Assembly (NCBI GenBank): GCA_016200265.1
Contig: JACQFE010000021.1
Span: 37,317-101,316, forward strand
Source: Planctomycetota bacterium
Lineage (GTDB): Bacteria > Planctomycetota > Phycisphaerae > UBA1845
Length of the DNA stretch: 64,000 nt
Direction of reading: 5' to 3'
Both the position numbers and the translations under genes were made by a program. Each line of letters opens with the position of its first letter. Position 1 is the first letter of the stretch. Positions 59,568-64,000 of this stretch are shown in pieces. Under the pieces are notes generated by a model. The model saw nothing but the letters and a program-made list of their open reading frames with translations. It had not been told where the DNA came from and ran no database searches.

Positions 59568-60140
59568 TTACGGTTCCAATTTCGACAACAGGGCGAGCTG
59601 TTCCCGGTTGCCGCCGTGACCACGAATCGGACTTTCTGCGACGCCGTGTACCTCCCACCGTGCGAGTTGAATGGATGAACATACGTTTCGCACGATATTG
59701 CCGACGCTGGAATCGCTGAGGACGCCGTGAACGAGTTCCAACTTGTCGGCCTCATAATGCGGTTTGATCAACGTGAGCACGCGTCCATCATGCTTCAGCA
59801 TTCTCTGCGCGTTGGGCAGAATGTGCTCCTGGCGAGTCCAGCCGGCGTCGATCGTAACTAGATCGACTGCTTCCGGCAGAATTGCATGCATCGCGTTGGT
59901 GCGCTCCATCACGACGACGCGGGGATCTTTGCGGAGTTTCCAGGCGAGGATCCCGTACGCGGTATCGATTGAGTAGACCTTTGCCGCGCCTCGCTGGAGA
60001 AGACAATCGACGAAACCACCGACATGACTTCCCAAATCGGCGCAGGTCAGACCATGAACGTCAACAGAAAAATGATCGAGTGCGAATGCCAGTTTTTCAC
60101 CGGCACGGGTGACGAAGGGAGGAGACGTTGAAAGGCTCCG
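59568..60140 (-). CDS. FtsJ/TlyA-like SAM-dependent methyltransferase; start unclear
   Basis: The coordinates give the whole open frame. Homology begins near 60116 (PFVTRAGEKLAFALDHF) and runs through GLTCADLGSHVGGFVDCLLQRGAAKVYSIDTAYGILAWKL (SAM site), DPRVVVMERTNA, VDLVTIDAGWTRQ and LIKPHYEA. TlyA proteins have this fold with an N-terminal S4 domain, which is absent here. No ATG, GTG or TTG exists between the upstream stop (60143) and residue SAM-motif G; the first ATG is at 60035, inside the SAM-binding motif. Either a rare start codon is used or the 5' end has been damaged. Confidence 0.75.
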   Translation of the reverse strand, partial: RSLSTSPPFVTRAGEKLAFALDHFSVDVHGLTCADLGSHVGGFVDCLLQRGAAKVYSIDTAYGILAWKLRKDPRVVVMERTNAMHAILPEAVDLVTIDAGWTRQEHILPNAQRMLKHDGRVLTLIKPHYEADKLELVHGVLSDSSVGNIVRNVCSSIQLARWEVHGVAESPIRGHGGNREQLALLSKLEP

Positions 60141-60293
60141 CTAAGTACTTGGGAACAGCCGCGAAAAGTAGACCGTTGCGCTTCTTGTGTTCTCAAACTT
60201 CAAACGATTTCCGCCGCTGATGCTACGGGCAGTGTAGGTCCGCGAGAACTTTGCCTCATACGGTGTGTCAAGGACGCGGCCCGCACGCGGACA

Positions 60294-60572
60294 TCAACCG
60301 CCGCCCTTGCCCTTTGTCGCGTTCACTCGCCGCGCCAGTCTCGACTTACGGCGTGCGGCGGTATTCGCGTGGAGCGTACCCTTGGCCGCGGCCTGATCAA
60401 TTTTCTTGCTCACGGTGCTGAGAGACTTTTTCGCGGCATCGACACTGCCGGCGGCGAGCAACGCAATGAGCTTGCTCGTTTCCGTCTTGAGCATGGATTT
60501 TTGGGCACGATTGCGGGATCGATTCCGATCACTTTGCTTGACTCGTTTTGCGGCGGACGGCGTATTCGGCAC
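60294..60572 (-). CDS. rpsT: 30S ribosomal protein bS20
   Basis: 92 aa, the normal size. PNTPSAAKRVKQSDRNRSRNRAQKS at the N-terminus and HANTAARRKSRLARRVNA near the end are diagnostic. GTG start with GGGGAG 8 bp upstream. Binds 16S rRNA early in 30S assembly. It follows a TPR-protein gene by 32 bp on the same strand, so the two may share a transcript. Confidence 0.95.
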   Translation of the reverse strand: MPNTPSAAKRVKQSDRNRSRNRAQKSMLKTETSKLIALLAAGSVDAAKKSLSTVSKKIDQAAAKGTLHANTAARRKSRLARRVNATKGKGGG

Positions 60573-60604
60573 TGAATTTCTCCCCTAATGCGAGACGACT
60601 GCGA

Positions 60605-62065
60605 CTATCCGCCCGATGCGGACAAGGCATCCAGTCTACTGCGAACGTCACGATATGTATAGTCCGTTTGCAGCAACTTCCCATACGTTGTCTTCGCGTC
60701 GTTGACGTCCTTGTTGGCTTCCTGCGAGCGCCCCAGCCAGTATTGAATGGTCTTCCCCAGCTCGTCATCGTCGACGCCGTGCTCTTCGTTGGCCTCTTTC
60801 AACATCGAAATCGCCTGTGTGAAATACGACTTCCGGAAGAAGCATCGACCGAGGTACATGGCGCAAGCGGCCCGGTTTTTCGCGTCGTTGCGGGCGCTTT
60901 GGAAGAGCGGAATGGCGTCGTCGAACTGCCCGGCGTTGAATCGGCGAACGGCCAACTCGAACTTGGCACGCAAGTCGGTCGGATAACGCTCGACTCGCTC
61001 CTTGAAGACGCCGAGCTCGAAGCGAAGCTGATTGACGCGTTGCTCCTTGGACGCCTCTTCATCGCCGCTCTTGACGGCCTCCCGTACCGTGCGATTCAGT
61101 TGCTTCATGCGGATGTCGTCGGCGATCATTTTCCAGCGATACTCGCCGCCGCGCTTGAATTCATTCACCAAAATTCCAATGGCCTTCAGCTCATCGTCCG
61201 TCCGCTCGCGACGGCAGAGCAGATCCACAAGCTGCTTGAGCAAGGGCGGCGTGGGATTCGCCCCGTATTCGCGCTCCGCCTTTGCGACCAGTTCATCCAC
61301 ACGCTCATCGGCCTGAACGCTGCGCTGAATGTCGTGGAGCTCCGACTGCTCCTTCACGTCGACGATGCTCTCGCGATACGAGTCTCCCTTCTCGTACTTG
61401 CCCTTGAGAATGGTGAGCTTGGTGGAGAGGTTTTTCAGCATGTTGTCGGCGGCTTCATCCTTGGGGATGCGCCGACGCCACAGATTAAGAGTATCGAGGC
61501 TCGCTTGATAACACGAAACGCCGAACGGCGATTCATTCCTTGCGGCCGCACGATCGCCTAGCTCTTCAAACAACTGGACGAGCCCTTGAAACTGCTTGGA
61601 CGAGGTTTTCTGGTTGCTCTCGAAGATCTTTAGATAAATGCTGCCGGCCCACTTGGCGGCGTCTTCGGCCCGGAGTCGACTGGCATTTTTCGCTACGGCC
61701 TCGACGTATCCGGCGTTGTCCGGATCATGCCCAAAGAGCCAGAGGGCATTCAAATACGCCTGCTTGGCGTTCTTGTCCGTCAGCGAGCGCTTCATGGTGT
61801 CCTTCAGGCCCGGTTTTTTTCCCCCCGTTGTCTTGCGGGCAACGGCACAGCCATGAAGCGGCTTGCACGCTTCTTCGACCGCATCTGGTGAAAACCCTAG
61901 GCCGTCTACATAGTATTCAATGGCGTAGTCGAACTGCCGCTTATCCCCGAGCTCGCGAGCGCGGGTAAACCATTGTCTGGCCTTGGACTGATCTTCAGCC
62001 GAAGTGACGAGCCTTGCGTTGGGATCGCCGGGACTTTCTGCGTCGGCGTTGGTTTTCTTGGCCAT
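60605..62065 (-). CDS. Cytoplasmic TPR-repeat protein
   Basis: 486 aa, no signal peptide. Helical throughout with TPR-like repeats at 25-60 (ARQWFTRARELGDKRQFDYAIEYYVDGL) and in the C-terminal third (FELAVRRFNAGQFDDAIPLFQSA; AACAMYLGRCFFRKSYFTQAISMLKEA; IQYWLGRSQEANKDVNDAKTTYGKLL). The middle (200-370) is charged and probably coiled coil. Conserved upstream of rpsT in the planctomycete style, though its function is not known. Divergent from def. Confidence 0.8.
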   Translation of the reverse strand: MAKKTNADAESPGDPNARLVTSAEDQSKARQWFTRARELGDKRQFDYAIEYYVDGLGFSPDAVEEACKPLHGCAVARKTTGGKKPGLKDTMKRSLTDKNAKQAYLNALWLFGHDPDNAGYVEAVAKNASRLRAEDAAKWAGSIYLKIFESNQKTSSKQFQGLVQLFEELGDRAAARNESPFGVSCYQASLDTLNLWRRRIPKDEAADNMLKNLSTKLTILKGKYEKGDSYRESIVDVKEQSELHDIQRSVQADERVDELVAKAEREYGANPTPPLLKQLVDLLCRRERTDDELKAIGILVNEFKRGGEYRWKMIADDIRMKQLNRTVREAVKSGDEEASKEQRVNQLRFELGVFKERVERYPTDLRAKFELAVRRFNAGQFDDAIPLFQSARNDAKNRAACAMYLGRCFFRKSYFTQAISMLKEANEEHGVDDDELGKTIQYWLGRSQEANKDVNDAKTTYGKLLQTDYTYRDVRSRLDALSASGG

Positions 62066-62225
62066 GGAGTCGAGGAATCCCGGCGGATTCAGTCAAAATC
62101 AAAAAAAGCGGTCGTCCGCGGTCAGATCCTGTGAAGGACCAACCACTCGGAATACTCTCCGATGGAGATCGGCCAATACACTCAGACGACGAACCTGATC
62201 AAACGCGGAGACGAACCGCATCCAC

Positions 62226-62253
62226 TTTACAATCGTCAAACGCGCAATAATAT
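62226..62253 (+). promoter_or_regulatory. Probable sigma70 promoter of def-fmt
   Basis: TTTACA at 62226-62231 and TAATAT at 62248-62253 with a 16-bp spacer, about 65 bp upstream of the def start. Reasonable match to -35/-10 consensus in the 254-bp divergent gap; not proven. Confidence 0.4.
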
Positions 62254-62319
62254 CCCTTATGTCATCAGTGTCAAGGCATATACGATGATCTGCGAACACG
62301 TGGAAGGAACACTTTCATC

Positions 62320-62859
62320 TTGCGATTGCCCGATCCAGCACGTCTGACCATCCTGAATTATCCTGATCCGGTATTGAAAAAACGCGCCATCGAAGTGGAA
62401 TCGATTAACGACTCGATTCGGCGACTGGCGGAGCGAATGATTGAGTTGATGCACGATGCCAAAGGGATCGGCTTGGCGGCCCCGCAGGTGGGCATCAGCC
62501 TTCGGCTCTTTGTTTGCAACGCAATGGGTCAACCGGGAGACGACCTGGTGTGCATCAATCCGAAGTTCATCGAATTGTCCGGTGGCGAAGAAGGCGAAGA
62601 AGGGTGTCTTTCAATTCCCGAAGTGACCGTTCGCATGCGTCGCGCCAAGCACGCGGTGATGACTGCTCAGGACGCGAGCGGCGGGTTGCGACAATTGACT
62701 GGGAGCGATCTGATCGCCCGTATCTGGCAACATGAAACCGACCACCTCGAAGGTCGCCTCATCGTGGATCACATGTCCAGTGCCAATGAGATTTCCAATC
62801 GCAAGGCACTGAAGAAACTTCGCGATGATTACAATCGCAAGAAACGCAAGCGAGCGTGA
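62320..62859 (+). CDS. def: Peptide deformylase
   Basis: 179 aa from a TTG start with AAGGAA about 10 bp upstream; a second TTG two codons later is possible. All three family motifs are present: GIGLAAPQVG, EGCLSIP with the metal-ligand Cys, and QHETDHLEG with the HExxH zinc site. Removes N-formyl groups from nascent proteins. Six bp before fmt, the classic def-fmt pair. Confidence 0.96.
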   Translation: MRLPDPARLTILNYPDPVLKKRAIEVESINDSIRRLAERMIELMHDAKGIGLAAPQVGISLRLFVCNAMGQPGDDLVCINPKFIELSGGEEGEEGCLSIPEVTVRMRRAKHAVMTAQDASGGLRQLTGSDLIARIWQHETDHLEGRLIVDHMSSANEISNRKALKKLRDDYNRKKRKRA

Positions 62860-62865
62860 TCGACC

Positions 62866-63831
62866 ATGCGAATTGTCTTCATGGCTTCCGGCGCATTTGC
62901 AGTTCCGACCTTGCACGCCTTGGTCGAGGCGGGGCATGACATTGCGACGGTTGTGAGCCAGCCCGCCCGAGAAAGTGGTCGCGGAAGAACCGTGACCCGG
63001 ACGCCTGCGGCGCAAGCCGCTGTTTCAATGGGGATTCCCATCCTCGAAGTGGAAAACGTCAACGCACCGGAATTCATCAACACGATTCGCAATTTTTGCG
63101 CGACAATCGGCATTGTCATCGCGTTTGGTCAGAAAATCGGACCCGAGCTGCGGACTGCCTTGCCGCTGGGCATCTTGAATCTTCACGCTTCTTTGCTGCC
63201 GAAATATCGAGGGGCCGCTCCGATCAACTGGGCCATCATGCGCGGCGAAACACCTACCGGCTGCACCGTGTTTCGCATTGTCGATCGCATGGATGCCGGT
63301 CCTGTGTTCGCGATGGATGAGACGACAATCGGCGAAGAGGAAACGGCCGGCGAACTGTACGACCGACTGGCCCGGCTGGGAATTCAAACCGTGCTTTCCG
63401 CGCTCGATTGTTTCAAGGCCGATCCGTCGTTTGAAGGAACTCCTCAAGATGATTCTCTTGCGACCAAAGCGCCGAAGCTGCAAAAAAGCGACGGCGTGAT
63501 TTCATTCGACGTGGATGCTCAGCGGTTCGTCAATCATGTTCGCGGCGTGACTCCTTGGCCCGGCGCGCAGGCGTCATTCGTTGCAGACGGCGCCAGAGCA
63601 GAGCCGGTTGTCCTGACACGAGTCCGAATTGAAAAAGCGCCGCAGTTTCCGCAAGCGAACGAAATTGAAATGGGAATCGTGGATCTGTCTGGGCGCGTGC
63701 GAGTTGCCGATGGGTTCGTGCAAATCGTCGAAATCAAACCGGCCGGTGGCCGAGCGATGAGCTGGGGCGATTTCGCCAACGGGCGAAGGCTTGTATCGGC
63801 TGGTCGTTTCGTCACGCCGACAGGACGATAG
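62866..63831 (+). CDS. fmt: Methionyl-tRNA formyltransferase
   Basis: 321 aa, normal length. N-terminal formyl-transfer domain (MRIVFMASGAFAVPTLHALVEAGHDIATVVSQPARESGRG) with the folate/active-site block LNLHASLLPKYRGAAPINWAI and the catalytic Asp region RIVDRMDAGPVF; C-terminal OB-like domain with VRGVTPWPGAQA. Formylates initiator Met-tRNA. Usual GTPEFA opening is ASGAFA here. Confidence 0.96.
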   Translation: MRIVFMASGAFAVPTLHALVEAGHDIATVVSQPARESGRGRTVTRTPAAQAAVSMGIPILEVENVNAPEFINTIRNFCATIGIVIAFGQKIGPELRTALPLGILNLHASLLPKYRGAAPINWAIMRGETPTGCTVFRIVDRMDAGPVFAMDETTIGEEETAGELYDRLARLGIQTVLSALDCFKADPSFEGTPQDDSLATKAPKLQKSDGVISFDVDAQRFVNHVRGVTPWPGAQASFVADGARAEPVVLTRVRIEKAPQFPQANEIEMGIVDLSGRVRVADGFVQIVEIKPAGGRAMSWGDFANGRRLVSAGRFVTPTGR

Positions 63832-63859
63832 CACTTGTGTGCATCGACGGGGATACATC

Positions 63860-64000
63860 GTCGTCCCTGAAAAACTCGCTTTTATCCACAGAGTGCCGGA
63901 CGAGCGGAAGTTGAGTGGCTGGCGAGGAGAAGTTCGAGCCACTGGATCAGCGCAGCGGCAAGCCGCCGGAGGAGCTTTTGGAGGTTGGAACCGGCCGCCG
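63860..64000 (-). mobile_element. Right end of an IS5-type element extending beyond the window
   Basis: The terminal sequence GTCGTCCCTGAAAAACTCGC starts at 63860. Inward it matches the right end of the deleted element at 22774-22824 (CTTCCGCTCGTCCGGCACTC, one strand reversed). The remainder of this copy lies past position 64000. Confidence 0.85.
63882..64000 (-). CDS. IS5-family transposase, C-terminal end only
   Basis: 38 codons plus stop: AAGSNLQKLLRRLAAALIQW and onward to ALCG, typical of the basic C-terminal helix of IS5-group transposases. The reading frame is open at the window edge, so most of the gene lies outside. Whether that copy is intact cannot be seen. Counterpart of the truncated N-terminus at 22574. 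Confidence 0.75.
   Translation of the reverse strand, partial: AAGSNLQKLLRRLAAALIQWLELLLASHSTSARPALCG

Noticed and set aside
60141..60293. Checked for a tRNA or small RNA next to rpsT
   Set aside because: No cloverleaf, T-loop sequence or strong hairpin with U-run was found.

Overview
The window looks like a chromosomal segment of a planctomycete, probably of the Phycisphaerae side of Planctomycetota and perhaps metagenome-derived. Evidence: many S1 sulfatases with their own formylglycine-generating enzyme, secreted FG-GAP/ASPIC and dockerin-like proteins, TMTC-like membrane TPR proteins, a CxYNLxGxVSGxCPECG zinc-ribbon remnant, and intergenic repeats rich in short homopurine or palindromic words. 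Assignment rests on gene content only; no rRNA or tRNA gene was found.

Layout. 0-5.5 kb (minus): the 3'-truncated isochorismatase-fold hydrolase, then three adjacent genes resembling the UnbU/UnbL/UnbV set known from enediyne clusters, without an enediyne synthase. 5.7-8.5 kb: a secreted M4 metallopeptidase with a PA insert and a dockerin-like tail. 8.7-12 kb (plus): a TetR regulator with a clear palindromic operator, then paaA and paaB of the phenylacetyl-CoA epoxidase, separated by a secreted zincin of different base composition. 12.3-14.1 kb: lepA, closed by a bidirectional terminator shared with a convergent tail-fibre-like secreted protein. 16-22.4 kb (plus): two TMTC-like membrane/TPR proteins and a secreted protein of unknown function. 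22.46-22.82 kb: an internally deleted IS5-type element whose relative runs off the right end of the window.

23-47 kb (minus) is a sulfatase island: five full-length sulfatases of two architectures (two long CSPTR enzymes with an extra C-terminal domain; three short CTAGR enzymes with near-identical signal peptides), the SUMF1/FGE enzyme that would activate them, an OprB-type porin, two further outer-membrane barrels, a patatin lipoprotein, a HAD-2H phosphoesterase fusion, a SYLF lipoprotein and several small lipoproteins. It is full of recombination scars: a sulfatase 3' fragment, a patatin 3' fragment, a dead response-regulator receiver domain, duplicated leaders and 3' flanks, and a GxxExxY gene with serial copies of its own 3' end. 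The products are nearly all exported, so the island probably handles sulfated substrates at the cell surface, but the substrate cannot be read from the sequence.

48-56.5 kb (plus) is a tightly overlapped chemosensory operon: HPt-STAS, CheA-REC hybrid, CheW, MCP, CheB, CheR. Convergent to it (59.4-56.6 kb, minus) are a REC-SpoIIE phosphatase, a PilT-like ATPase and a STAS protein, which suggests a chemosensory/partner-switch circuit controlling type IV pili or another surface behaviour. 59.6-63.8 kb is housekeeping: an FtsJ/TlyA-like methyltransferase, rpsT, a TPR protein, and the def-fmt operon.
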